Source: Meandrina meandrites (taxonomy: Eukaryota; Cnidaria; Anthozoa; Scleractinia; Meandrinidae). Taken from it: 64,000 nucleotides of DNA. Shown one piece after another: positions 36,269-47,028 of this stretch (within the stretch, counting starts at the first letter, position 1; every line of letters starts with the position of its first letter). Under the pieces are notes generated by a model. That model searched no databases and was not told the DNA's origin. It saw only the letters and a program-made list of their open reading frames with translations. The DNA lies in contig OY855905.1 of assembly GCA_963693305.1 (NCBI GenBank), positions 47,996,444-48,060,443 of the forward strand, given 5' to 3'. A program made the position numbers and the translations under genes.

Positions 36269-36848
36269 CCATTATCGTTATTGAGAGCTAACCGTAAACA
36301 GGCTAACCTGAGCGATATTCAGACTAACCGGAGTGATGCTATCCGGAGTGTACCTTGCACTCTTCACCGCGGTCAAACGTAGTCTAAACGTCTGAGGCTG
36401 TTTTTGTTTTCTTATTTCGAGAGAAATCATTCACGTTAACGTGGAAGCATCGGTAAGGATATATAAAATAGCTGCCGAGGGTAAATATATTTTTCAGGCG
36501 GGATTCTTTACTTTTAAAATGCTCCGCACCCGAACAAAATTGCTTTGACAATGGCGCCGACAGTCGGCATTTCTCCATTTTCAAACACTTAGAACTTTTT
36601 TAGTAAAGTTCCAACCATTTTAGCAAACCAGCAAACCAGGAGAATACTTGTTAAGTATCGAACTTTGAACAGTGAAAATGAAAACCTTATCTTTGAAGTA
36701 GTTTTCTTATTTTTTACGTTTTACTGCGGTTAACTTGCACTCAGGCTAGCCTTAAAAGCATCCCGGTTAGCCTGAATATCGCTTCGGTTTATAGCGTAAA
36801 AAAGGCCCAGGTTAGCCTGTTTACAGCTAGCTCTCAATCTGATAATGG
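36269..36848. mobile_element. palindromic element split by a MULE-type MITE
   Basis: The outer arms (36269-36353 and 36743-36848) are inverted copies. The left reads CCATTATCGTTATTGAGAGC then TAAACAGGCTAACCTG and AGCGATATTCAG. The right reads the complement, CAGGTTAGCCTGTTTACAGC then GCTCTCAATCTGATAATGG. Between them lies the MITE at 36363-36733 with its own target duplication, so the outer element is the older one. Confidence 0.7.
36363..36733. mobile_element. MULE-type MITE, copy 2 (371 bp)
   Basis: The left end is TTCACCGCGGTCAAACGT and the right end ACGTTTTACTGCGGTTAA. The perfect 9-bp direct repeat CTTGCACTC flanks it (36354-36362 and 36734-36742). The interior matches copy 1 at 9633-9965 (for example AAAATGCTCCGCACCCGAAC). 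Confidence 0.85.
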
Positions 36849-36864
36849 TAATTTTGGAGATGTT

Positions 36865-36952
36865 GTTTCGCGTTCGGCGTTCGACGCTCTGCGTTCTACG
36901 TTCTGCGGTCTGCGTTCGGCGTTCAACGTTCTTCGTTCTGCGTTCGACAAAT
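36865..36952. repeat. short minisatellite, 7-bp GTTCTGC-like units
   Basis: About twelve imperfect copies of CGTTCGG / CGTTCTG in a row. Confidence 0.75.
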
Positions 36953-37308
36953 TACCTCTGCCCGTAAACTTCGAGTCCCTGAGGGATATCACTGACGTCC
37001 CTAGTAATCTACGCTCACTCCGCTCTGAGAAATGTGCATATCCCGTCTATTCTTGTAGTAGAGATTGCTCAAATCTCGTGCACGTGAGGCTTCACAATGG
37101 TGTCCATATACGGTTTATGATCGAATTTCTTCATCTCATAAATTCTTGATAAGCACCAGAAACAGTATTGCTGCTGTGCAAGGCTTTCTAAAAATAAAGG
37201 CTGTTTTATTCAAATTGTTTTCGTAGCTGCCCTGTATCACGAGGTATGGAATCAGATAACCACAGGCGGGGATTTATTTTTTATGTCAGAATAGAAACTA
37301 ACTTAACT

Positions 37309-37704
37309 TCCGCTTGTGAAAGTCCCGTGATAATGAAACAGTGCCAAGTTTCGTTTGTATTTTTTGAGTCACGCACCGAGATGCATCAATATCTAAATAG
37401 AGTAGCTTGGTGAATTAAAACGGAATCAAATTTTAACATTCAGTCTTGTGGTCGAAACGCGGCTAATCGTACTATTGTGATAATTTCAGATTGATGGTAT
37501 GTCCACCTTGACGTGCGTGGATAACCAATCGAAAACAAGGTTAGTGGGCACGTGCGAATTGTTGGCTGCGTGACTGGCTAAACCAGAGTATCGTAACATT
37601 CAGCAAGGTTGTATGGTCTGTTCTGAATATATTCATAGCCAGTCGCGAGAGAATACAGCAGCAAAAGTCAGATCACCAGTTCTGATCTTTCCTAAAGCTA
37701 CTTG
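37309..37704 (+). promoter_or_regulatory. putative promoter and non-coding first exon of gene C
   Basis: The segment contains CTTCCGCTTGTGAAAGTCCC, GTGATAATGAAACAGTG, CACGTGCGAATTGTTGGCTG (with a CACGTG E-box) and ends CTACTTG before a GTAAGT donor at 37705. The same words in the same order occur on the minus strand upstream of gene D at 61.9-62.6 kb. After the donor, GTTCACTGTCATAGGA is also shared. Conservation across the inverted pair plus the donor supports a 5' regulatory region and UTR exon. The coding exon at 39091 sits right after a splice acceptor, which requires such an upstream exon. Confidence 0.55.
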
Positions 37705-39090
37705 GTAAGTACAAGATAATAATAATAATAACAATTATTATTTAGCAATCTATTATTTGTGTCAGTTCACTGTCATAGGAGTAGCTCAGGGGCATTTTCT
37801 TCAATTCCTTAATGTAGGTTGAATTTTCAACAGCTGTCAAAGAATCTGTTTGCAATCCAAAAGTTTCATGCCTTTTTCAAGCCACCATTTGTACTGAGAC
37901 AATGAAGTAAATCAAGCTCCACTAGCCTCATCGAAAAAGAGAGAGATTGTAATTTTCTATTACGTCATTTCGTCATGGCCAAAGTTATATTCAGTCTGCG
38001 AGCGTGAGTGGCTGATCAATAACAAAGATGTCGACGGTTATCAAAATCGAAAGATTTAGCGAACTGTGACGGTCTGTTATAAGTGTTAGGGTTAGGGTTG
38101 ACGTTCACAAGCAACAAAGAAATGGTAGCTGGTGGTAAATTTGCGTGAGTTCACATTGGGCTCAGTTTCTTGTTATTACTTGACGACATTGCACCCCCCC
38201 CCCCCCCCCCCCTCCTTCTTCGGTCGCGTATTGCAACTTGAATTTCAACTTCAGAAAGCTAAGGAAAATCATCTTTGTCAGTGTCTAAATTTGCTGTCAG
38301 TAACTTAAAAATTAACTTCGTAAGAGTTTTTGCCAATAGTGCACCCAGGTTTCAAAACTTCATTCCTTCCCGTCCCCTTGAACTTAAGAATTTGAAACTG
38401 AAAATTGATTCGCGGGCGTTACTCAAACCACTCAAGGTCAGGTAATTTAGCAATTAAAAAAAAGACAAAACAAAATAAGCTGCTTGAAAGCCACAGTGCT
38501 ACTTAGAAAAAAACAGTTACGCGAGTCACACAAATTCCGAGGTAGCCAGCTGTATCAGTAAGCCGGAATTTTCCTATTACGTCACGCATTGGTTTAATCC
38601 TCATGCTCAGACAAATTCTTGCTTGCTTTTTAAATATTTATTTTGTTCTTATTCTGGTCATTACCTCAAACGCTTGAATGGCACAAAAAGTAATTCAGTT
38701 CATATTAAAAAGAGATCACTATTTACAAATTTTGCACACCAGGCCGCCTGGTTAAATGTTTTGCGTGTCAAGACAAGTATTTGTCCCGAGGAAAACGCTT
38801 GTAACACTAACATAATGAAATACTTTTATTCCTATTATTGTGTGTATTTTACCGGCTTTCTTAATGGTCACCAGTTTTGCTGGATACGGCCACAGCTTTA
38901 AAACCTTTTGTCAACTAGGAAAATTTTGGACGTATTTGGGACGATACATCAAATGGAGCTGGACTGCTTTTAAGACCCCCTAGTAAGGAGCTTAAAATGC
39001 AATAAGATGGCTTCCTTCCTTCCTTCCTTCCTTCTATTTTGATTTGTCCTGTTCCTTTTTTTTTTTTTTTTTGTATCGTTGTCAGGGAAA
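37705..39090 (+). other. presumed first intron of gene C
   Basis: There is no coding exon. The stretch holds a short interstitial TTAGGGTTAGGGTT at about 38086, a 19-20 base C run at about 38193-38212, and (TTCC)n at 39009-39033. It ends in the acceptor TATCGTTGTCAG, five bases before the gene C start codon. Confidence 0.5.
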
Positions 39091-39408
39091 ATGAATATAC
39101 CAGCCTTCACATCTCCCACGTTATGTCTTGGGCGAACATTTGACGCCGAAACCTCAAGCGCATGCGCCGACGTCTTCCCTTCCAACACTGATTTGCCAAC
39201 TAAACTGATTAATGTGAACAAGTTTTCGTTCAAGTACAAAGTCGTCACAAGCAGCAAAGATGTGAATGACTTACTGAACGTGTCGAGTGAAATGTCGTTA
39301 AAAATCAAGGCAAATCTTCTTAAAGTGGAAGCGGCTGGGCAGTACATCAATGAGAACAGGACGGAAGAGGGCACAACCAACCTTCTTGCTGCGATGAAAT
39401 GTACCACG
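39091..39408 (+). CDS. gene C first coding exon (SNTX-like N-terminus)
   Basis: Starts MNIPAFTSPTLCLGRTFDAE and ends AAMKCTT before GTAACG. Contains VNKFSFKYKVV and LLKVEAAGQYINEN. Confidence 0.88.
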
Positions 39409-39601
39409 GTAACGAAACGTGACTCCAAACAAATTGATTAAAATAGGAATCGACCCGTTGAGGAAAAACCTTTTTGTGGGGGCTCTCTGGATAGTTTGTC
39501 GCCTTTGGGAGCTTGGAATGTTACATATTTTATAACAGAAATGTTACATTTTTATAGCAGTTTTTATAACTGAAATGGTCATCCTGCATAAGTATATATG
39601 T

Positions 39602-39632
<31 letters not shown>

Positions 39633-42600
39633 TTTTGCGATCAAATTTATGTTTTAATTGTTACCAAATGTTTTTACAAACACATGTGGCATATTGCAAG
39701 TTATAACAAAAAGACGTTGTATTTCCTATCATTTTATAATTGAAAGGCCTTTGAAGCTAATCAGTGAAATATGTTCCTTTCTGAAGAAGGCCAATTAAAT
39801 CCCTCAGGTCGTTGAGACGATCGATGGATCGGTGAAACCAAGAGAAGATGTAACCAGTGGCGAATTTCTTGAGAGAGTCGGTACCCACTATGTGAGTGCA
39901 GTTACATGTGGCATAGAGATGGTGGCAAGCCTCAAATTCAAGTCTTCATCAATTTCAGAAAAGTACGTCGAACAATCAGTAAAGCCAGTGCAAGTATATG
40001 CTTGCAAAGTTCTGGGGAGGAACCGTTTTCAACAAATGAATCATATCTTAGCTTATACTTTGGAATGTATAATATGAATTACAAACTCGCAGTTTGGTTT
40101 TGTTCCGTCGAAAAAAACAAAAACAAAATATAATTTAAATTTTGCGAAAGATGAATACATTTCTTCTTGTCTAATATTTAGATGCTTTTGTTTTTAACAT
40201 TTTGATAATAAAATTGGCGTTTGCACCATGTCACATTAACAAGGTTAGTGTCTCGGAGAAGGCTTCAGTCGGCCGTTTTGATAATTTGGGAGAAATCGAT
40301 AGAAGTGCAAGCTCAGGGTGTAGTTTATACAATAAAGATTTATACCATTGAATGAGATTTTTTCTAGTGACTCTTTCTCTATTCTTTATCTAGTGAGCAC
40401 ATCAGAGGTAGCGCCGAAGGACAACTAAATCTTGGAGTTGTTGATGCAGGACTTAAAGCTTCGTTAAATAAACTATCATCAGAATGCAAGGATCTGTCAG
40501 GTATCTCTATTAAATGTTACGCCACAGACTTACCAGATAAACTTCTCACGAGCCTGGAAGGACTGGTGTCACTGATTGAGGAATTTCCTTCTAGACTGAA
40601 AAGCATTAATGATGGTAAAGGAATTCCTATGCAGGTAAGATTTCTATTCTGTTGGATTAATATATGGCCCGGTATGGCTGTTGTATGTGACGATGTGACC
40701 ATAACTTATCAAGGTAAGTTGGTAAGGAAAACTGCGTTTGGTTCATACTCCCTGTTTTCCGTCAAACTAAAGTTTCCCAATAACTTTGACATGCACCAGT
40801 TGAATTTATCAAGCATGCGTGGTGAGCGTTTAAAAAAATGTATTACTAGCTATATAGCATTTGGTCAGTCGATTCCTCTAAACCAAAAATTTAATTTTGT
40901 CTTCCTTCGTCGCAGGTGAAACAAGGCGTCATACGAGCGTGTGCTAAAATAAAAGGACATGCGCAATTTAAATCTCGTCCGAGGTCCTAAAAGCCTGTTT
41001 TGACCATTTGACCTAAAATTTCTTGTTCACCTACCGTACAACCCATGACGAAACTTTCACAGTTAATTTTTCGGGGTGAATCATGTCCACAGTTCCCGTA
41101 GGTGGACCCCTTTTTGTGAGCAGACACTTTGTCGTTGTCCCAGACACGTAGAAATACAGTACAATAACCACTTTACCTGTGTGATGCAGGTTATGTGGGC
41201 TATAGAACGTTTTCACTCACGTGACCAGCGGCCGTATTGGTTTACTAAAACAAAAGACGAGTATCTTGTATGAAAAAGGAGGAATGGCTTGGTACACCAA
41301 TTTGGCCGCCGCTTCTTTGTATTGGAACACCAATATGCCTGCCGTGACGTCATATGAAAACGCTCTATATGCGTCAACACCTACAGTATTTTCTTGTAAT
41401 ACAAATTTGCAATTTCAAAGTCAAACACCTTGGTTAAAATGTTTATCATAGTTTAAATGTAGCCCATGCACATATAAGAACCTCTTCGATCTTGATTGTT
41501 AAACAGGTTCTTATATTTTTAGTATTAAAATGGCAAATTTCTGCCAGCAGGTTCTTAAACAACTAGATTCTTACACTCGGGTTTTTACTGTAATCTAAAC
41601 ACTCAGACTGACTCTATGCCTGCAAATCTTTTCACGTAAAACAAAGCGCTTCAAATTTGTTAACCGATAATTATATTCATAAATTAGTCATCCCATTTTT
41701 CACGCTGTAATTCATAAATACCTCATCGCATTTGACACTGACATTTTGAACTTGATAATTAATGCTGTCATGACGAGGGCGGAACGTTGTTCGCTACCGA
41801 TTTCGCTAGTTTTTATTTTAAAATGTTTATCAAAACCTTCTATAATAACGGTCTAGTCTTGGTCCTGGCGGTAGTTTACAAAGCCAGGATGTGTTTTCTT
41901 CTTGAGCAGAAGACTACTTTAAAGAATTAGTCTCTGGCTTTTTCTTTTCAGTTTGAACTTCAGCCGGTAAAGAACATCATCCCAACAGCAAACGCCTATC
42001 TCCAGAATCAGGCGTTTACGTATCAATTAGAGGAACTGGAAAGCCGATTTGATGACCTGCGCAATGCTCAGACTCTGGCGAACGCATACCTGCAGAGCGT
42101 GAAAGGAACTCACGATGATATTAATGGGTTTATCACTAAGATAGACAACATCTCTCGCGTGTTTCGTTCAGTAATTTCTAGTTTGAACAAACATGAGGGG
42201 CAGGAGCAGATGGACACTTGTATGCAAGCGTACGAGGAAGCTTTTGACGGACTTGATATCGAGGGAAAATTTGTCCGACAATGGAAGAAAATATTGAGCT
42301 CAAAGGTTAGCAAGTTAAGTGTCTTGTAAGTTTGCTGATATTAAACGTGATGATGATGTGAAATAATTAACTTATCCCTGCTCTTCAATTATGGATATGA
42401 CCTGTTTTGGCACAACCGTTTCTTGACCGGCGGGACGTATGTAATTCGCCCTCACACACATAAAAAGAATAAAAGTAATCCAAGACTACGCCTTAAAAAA
42501 GAACTGTACCACGGATTTTAGCCAAATTTAGATAAAAGAAAATGGCAACCAAATTGAGTGAAATATAAAAACAACCACTCAAAACATGGAAGGGGCACTT

Positions 42601-44541
42601 AATTAACAGCAAAAATAATAAAATAGGGATGGGCAAAAGTTGAAGACTATAAAACGGATTGCACTATGGGTTTTTGAAAAATGTTAGATTGAACAGTTTT
42701 CATAACGCCTGGGAGACATCATTTGTTTGTAACGGAGCTTTGATTTTGTCATTTAGATCCACAGAAGTAATTTCTTCGCCAATATTGAGATTCATAGCAA
42801 AAATTTGGCAAAACCGTTAAAAAAATAGCAAAACAGGCTTAAGGCCTTACGGCTCAGTAATAAAGAGACGGGATTCTTTTAAGAAAGAAGGCGGCGTGGC
42901 TTAGTGGTTAGGGCGCTGGACTTGCAACCCGGAGGTCCCAGGTTCAAATCCTCGTAGCTGGATTTGTTTTCTGTAGCCCATAACTCAACTCCACCACGCT
43001 TTGTAAATAGTCAACTGGTCAGACTCCTGCCAGTTGGGATTCTTAAGATGTCATGTGTAATTTGTTTCATATTTGTTTGTAACGCGCATTGGATCACATT
43101 CGCATGAAATTTGCGTGATATAAATGTTAATTATCTTTATTTTTTTTAAGAAATTCAGATTCCTTCGGAAATAACTGAACCTCGCTCTCTTATAAAAGTC
43201 CCAACTTAAAAATGTTTAATGTCAGTATCAGTTGATTTAAGTTGTGATTTTTAAAGCTTGGTTGGCTGGTTGGAGGATTGTTTGGGTGGGTAGTGGCTTT
43301 TTCATTCTTTTAATTTTCTATTTTCCCATTTTTTCTAAGCTTCCTCAGGGAAATCCTCTTACAGTTGTTCTTCTTGGAAAAACTGGAAGTGGAAAAAGCG
43401 CCACTGCCAACTCCATTATTGGAAGAGAATGCTTTGTAGACAGTCCAAGTGGTGGCTCCGTAACACAGTATTGCAGAATTGAGAAGAGAACGGAAGAAAG
43501 AGTTATCGGTGTAATAGACACCCCAGGTATTATGGATACAGCCCCAGTTAGCGCCATGGATAAACTCAAAGGAAAAGCAGATGAGGTCACTCTAATCTTC
43601 AATCAAAAACAAGACGAAGTTCTCACGGAACTATACAATACTTTTGTTATGTCCCCCGACGGCATTGATGCCGTTATTCTAACCATAAAATACGGTTGCA
43701 GATTTGGCATGGAGGATGCTGAAGCTTTAAAAAGACTTCAAAACTTTTTTGGAAAAGAAGCGAACGATCATATGGTCGTAATCTTTACACATGGTGACCA
43801 GGCTGTACGTGACGCAAAGAAGAAGAAGAGGAGCATCGAGGACCATCTGAAATGGTACATTGGGACCTTGCCAGATTGGGTTCAAGCGTTTTTGAAGGAA
43901 ATAGGAGACCGAAGACTTCTGTTCAACAATGCTTTAGATGTCGATGAAAACCCAAATGATTGTAAGAAGCAGGTGTCTGAGCTAATTCAGGTAAGAACAA
44001 ATTATTCTTGTGATTTCCCTGCATATGCCCTTTGTGAAGCACCTATTGAAGATGTAAACATCTCTTTCACCTTCCCAAGTCTTTGCTCCACAGCGCGGAT
44101 AAAGACCTTGCGAGAATGCCTTCTTTATCACGTTTTACTGATTGACTGACTGACTGACTGACTGACTGACTGACTGACTGACTGACTGACTGACTGACTG
44201 ACTGACTGACTGATGACCGACCGACCAACCGACCGACTTAGAAGTATCGTGTTCTTGTACAAGACAATTTACTCTGTAGACAATGCCTCCGTTTATTTAT
44301 GTTTGATTTACTTGTTTGCGCTCATTTAACTTAGATATCTTTGTTTGCTTAGCTTATTGACGAGATGAGGAAGGAAAAGGGATCATTCATAGACAGACTG
44401 TGCAAAGCGTCCAAAAGTGAGCTAGATGAAGAGATTAAGGAAGAGTTTGAACTATGTAAACAGGTTCGAGGTCTACATAACAACAGAATGTACGAAGCCT
44501 TTCTATTAATCAACGCATCGAAGATAAATGCGAGAAAATAG
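39091..44541 (+). CDS. gene C: SNTX/MACPF-like, FAT-like and AIG1-type GTPase protein, Hint domain lost
   Basis: Six coding exons join in frame: 39091-39408, 39808-39962, 40394-40634, 41952-42305, 43340-43990 and 44353-44541. Lengths are 318, 155, 241, 354, 651 and 189 nt, giving 635 residues. Residues 1-238 are the SNTX/MACPF-like part with GTHYVSAVTCGIEM; 239-356 a helical FAT-like segment; 357-573 an AIG1/GIMAP-type GTPase with P-loop GKTGSGKS, switch DTPG and THGD in the G4 position; 574 onward the start of a coiled coil. The first five exon lengths are identical in gene D. The last exon stops at TAG (44539-44541). Another frame just after still resembles D's coiled coil (KEEEIKQ), so a frameshift has cut the protein short, and no Hint sequence follows. 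Either a truncated working gene or an early pseudogene is possible; the first five exons are intact. No signal peptide is seen. Confidence 0.85.
39602..39635. repeat. (TTTA)n microsatellite
   Basis: Nine or so uninterrupted ATTT/TTTA units in the gene C first coding intron. Confidence 0.8.
39808..39962 (+). CDS. gene C second coding exon (MACPF signature)
   Basis: Acceptor AATCCCTCAG, donor GTACGT. Encodes VVETIDGSVKPRED and the signature GTHYVSAVTCG. Confidence 0.85.
40394..40634 (+). CDS. gene C third coding exon
   Basis: Acceptor TTTATCTAG, donor GTAAGA. Encodes EHIRGSAEGQLNLGVVDAGL through FPSRLKSINDGKGIPMQ. Confidence 0.88.
41201..41369. repeat. palindromic MITE in gene C intron
   Basis: Ends TATAGAACGTTTTCACTCAC and its near complement GTCATATGAAAACGCTCTATA, inside the third coding intron. 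Confidence 0.6.
41952..42305 (+). CDS. gene C fourth coding exon (FAT-like segment)
   Basis: Acceptor TTCTTTTCAG, donor GTTAGC. Encodes FELQPVKNIIP, ESRFDDLRNAQTLANAYL and CMQAYEEAFDGLDIEGKFVR. Confidence 0.88.
42887..43143 (+). mobile_element. tRNA-derived SINE with target duplication
   Basis: A tRNA-like head (GGCGTGGCTTAGTGGTTAGG, CTGGACTTGCAACCC, GGTTCAAATCC) is followed by the same body as at 30485-30685 (GTCAACTGGTCAGACTCCTG, CCAGTTGGGATTCTTAAG) and GCGTGATATAAATG. The 10-bp direct repeat TTTTAAGAAA flanks it (42877-42886 and 43144-43153). The anticodon position would read TGC, but this is a SINE, not a tRNA gene. It sits in the gene C intron before the GTPase exon. Confidence 0.85.
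43340..43990 (+). CDS. gene C fifth coding exon (AIG1-type GTPase)
   Basis: One exon holds the whole GTPase: VVLLGKTGSGKSATANSIIG, VIGVIDTPGIMDTAP, IDAVILTIKYGCRFGMEDAE and VVIFTHGDQAVRDAKKKK. Acceptor TTTTTCTAAG, donor GTAAGA. The adjoining open frame upstream of 43340 is intron. Confidence 0.92.
44142..44212. repeat. (GACT)n microsatellite
   Basis: About seventeen GACT units in the short intron before the last gene C exon. Confidence 0.9.
44353..44541 (+). CDS. gene C last exon, truncated coiled coil
   Basis: Encodes LIDEMRKEKGSFIDRLCKAS, then departs from gene D after DEEIKEEFE and reaches TAG. A GTTCGA at 44463 could serve as a weak alternative donor. Confidence 0.6.
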   Translation, partial: LIDEMRKEKGSFIDRLCKASKSELDEEIKEEFELCKQVRGLHNNRMYEAFLLINASKINARK

Positions 44542-44620
44542 AGGTGGAGAACACTCAACGTAACAAAGAGGAAGAAATCAAGCAACATTCGGTGGCAAAA
44601 GAAAAAAGAGAGAGTATGGA

Positions 44621-44676
44621 TGAACGAACGAACGAACGAACGAACGAACGAACGAACGAACGAACGAACGAACGAA
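44621..44676. repeat. (GAAC)n microsatellite just after the gene C stop
   Basis: About thirteen GAAC units, about 80 bp past the gene C stop codon, where gene D continues with its coiled coil. Confidence 0.9.
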
Positions 44677-46101
44677 AACGGATTTTCAAATAAAAATCTG
44701 CTCGTTCACTTGATGTAGATGCCTATTCTACAACACATTTACCAGTCAATTAATTTTTGCCTGTCAATTTTGTATCACCAGAAACCGATCAAAATAATGA
44801 AGAAAATAAACAACTTCGCAAAAAGTTAATTTTCATTTAAAACAGAAAAAGTGACCACCCAAAAGGTTGTAATAATGCATTTTATCTGATTAGTTTTTTT
44901 TGGTCTGAATAAAATCGTTTTGATTTTGAAAACGGCGTCCCACAGTGTTTCGTGTGCGACTACTAAAATTTCGTCTTAGGGCTGCGAAACTAAACTCTCC
45001 GTGCATCTAAAATGTGTGCTGGATCAACCTGAAACTCATCTGCGGTAGTAGGAATAGGAATATCTTGTGACTTTTCTTAAGAATTTCCATTTTTTCTTCT
45101 TACACGCCTCCCGTTGATATTTGCAGACATGCGCCCTTACGGCCTCTTTGGCAATGTTTTACCGATATAGTAAGCAATACCCCTGGGAGCACTTTAAGAA
45201 GATTGTTAACTTCCTACCGATTCCAGTCTTTTTATTTAATATTATCTTCGACACCAATAATCTCCTCTTGCCTTTAGCGTAAATTTTCCACCCGTTATCC
45301 AACCCAGCCCCCGCTCCCCAATACACATATTTATTTTTATCATCAGATTTATCATTTTTTGGGATCGTGTCAGCTAGAACCAGACAGGAATGAAACACAA
45401 TATTTTTTATTATTATTATTTCTGCTTAACACACACCTGGTCACGATTTATATAGTAACAAAAAAATGTCGCTCATTGGCATAAATTTATTAACAGCATG
45501 TTATGGCTAAAGCAACGTATCGGTAAAGCAGGATTTCAATAGAAACCAGGAACTGCCAGTCTTACCACTACCTATAGGGCCTCTAACTGCCATCTGTTAA
45601 GAGCCATTCATTCATTTTGATGCCATGAGTCCTGGAAATTACATTTCCGGGCTTCTAGATCACACGTTTTTCTGGGGGAGTTACCCACAGATACTCCTAG
45701 CCCCTTCTGTGGTCACAACCGCCTATTCCACCGTCAGAAGTTACTTAAAAAAATTGTTTTGTTTTTGAACCTTATAAGTAAAGCTATAATTGTTGTTTAT
45801 GATGAATTTCGCAAACTTTCTGAGGACTAATACACAAAACGCTCTAGTAAATAAAAGGAATTACCGTAATAGCGTTTTTGTGAAAAATTCTTTGTTATGG
45901 GAATAAAACAGTCTTGGTTACTCAATGACTGAATACGAAGTTTTTTCTAGCTACAAAAATCTTTGATCATGTTACACGAGATTAACAATGAATTCTTTGT
46001 TGCTCACTTTCCCAAGAAAAGCTACAAGGAAATGAATGAATTGATCCGGTTAATCAACTGAGCTATTATCCTACATTGTTATTCACAAAGAACGATTGAG
46101 T
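44677..46101. other. spacer between the converging ends of genes C and D
   Basis: No coding exon or Hint remnant was found on the plus strand. The 3' UTRs of both genes presumably lie here. No strong structure was recognised. Confidence 0.5.
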
Positions 46102-47028
46102 TCAGTCAAACAAAGTGAGCATCTTATGAGCCAGTCTGCACCAGCCTGGGAATCCATCCTTCTGTCCAACACCACTGATCCACTGCAGCATCCAAGGGGA
46201 CACATAATGCACAGCGCGAGCAACACCCATGGCCTTGTGGGACCACTCATGAGACAGCACATCAAAGTAACAGGAGGTGTGCACATCGTTGACCAGAATG
46301 GTGCCACTGAGGGTCACTGGAGCGTAAACACCTTTCTCGTAGACAGTGCTGATGCTCTGAACTGCATCCATCTCTACACTGTGCTTTCCTCTCACGTACA
46401 CAGTGTCTCCGACTTCTAGATTTCTGGCAGGAATGGCTGCTACTTGACCCATCTTCTCTATAAACAGCAGATGGTCTTCGGTGATCTTCAAGGCGTTGTT
46501 CTTAATAGTTGTGATCTTGAGAAATTCTTGCATGACATCTGGCTGGTGGTGGATGAAAGTGATCACTGGTTCGAATCGGATCTCGTTGGAGATGATGACC
46601 TGCACTTCTTCACCAATTTTCAAAGAGTCCATTCGTCTACGTCGACCGCCGATATCGCAAACAATGGCTGATGCGGGATAACATCCGCCACCACCATTAT
46701 CACTATTCTCCATTTCTTCAGTTGCGCGTCCTCCCGATTCACTTTCAGCAGCCCTTTTTTGAGCTTCTCTTGCTTCTTCCTCCAATCTTTTCGTTTTTTC
46801 TTCAAGATCTCTTTGTTCTTTTCTGAGTCTTTCTTCCTCCTTCCTCCTCGCATCAGCGTCAATTTTCATTTGCTTGATCTCTTCTTCTCTTTTCTGCAGA
46901 GCCTTAGCTTGTTTTGTTAATCCGCTTTCATCCATCGCCTTCTTAATCTCTTCGTCTAGCACACTTTTGGAGGCTTTGGTCAGTCTGTGTATGAATGATC
47001 CCTTTCCCTTTCTCAGTTCGTCAATCAT
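46102..47028 (-). CDS. gene D last exon (coiled coil and Hint domain)
   Basis: Acceptor TTCTTTTCTCAG, then MIDELRKGKGSFIHRLTKAS, a KEEERLRKEQRDLEEKTKRL coiled coil, and the complete Hint domain, ending HKMLTLFD and stop. The Hint domain is not split by introns. Confidence 0.92.
   Translation of the reverse strand: MIDELRKGKGSFIHRLTKASKSVLDEEIKKAMDESGLTKQAKALQKREEEIKQMKIDADARRKEEERLRKEQRDLEEKTKRLEEEAREAQKRAAESESGGRATEEMENSDNGGGGCYPASAIVCDIGGRRRRMDSLKIGEEVQVIISNEIRFEPVITFIHHQPDVMQEFLKITTIKNNALKITEDHLLFIEKMGQVAAIPARNLEVGDTVYVRGKHSVEMDAVQSISTVYEKGVYAPVTLSGTILVNDVHTSCYFDVLSHEWSHKAMGVARAVHYVSPWMLQWISGVGQKDGFPGWCRLAHKMLTLFD

Noticed and set aside
38086..38099. Telomere-like TTAGGGTTAGGGTT
   Set aside because: Little more than two units inside a presumed intron; too short to mark a telomere or fusion.
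42887..42965. Possible tRNA gene with anticodon TGC
   Set aside because: It is followed by a SINE body and bracketed by a 10-bp target duplication; the acceptor ends do not pair.
46096..46419. Plus-strand frame opposite the Hint exon
   Set aside because: It is the antisense shadow of the conserved Hint coding sequence.
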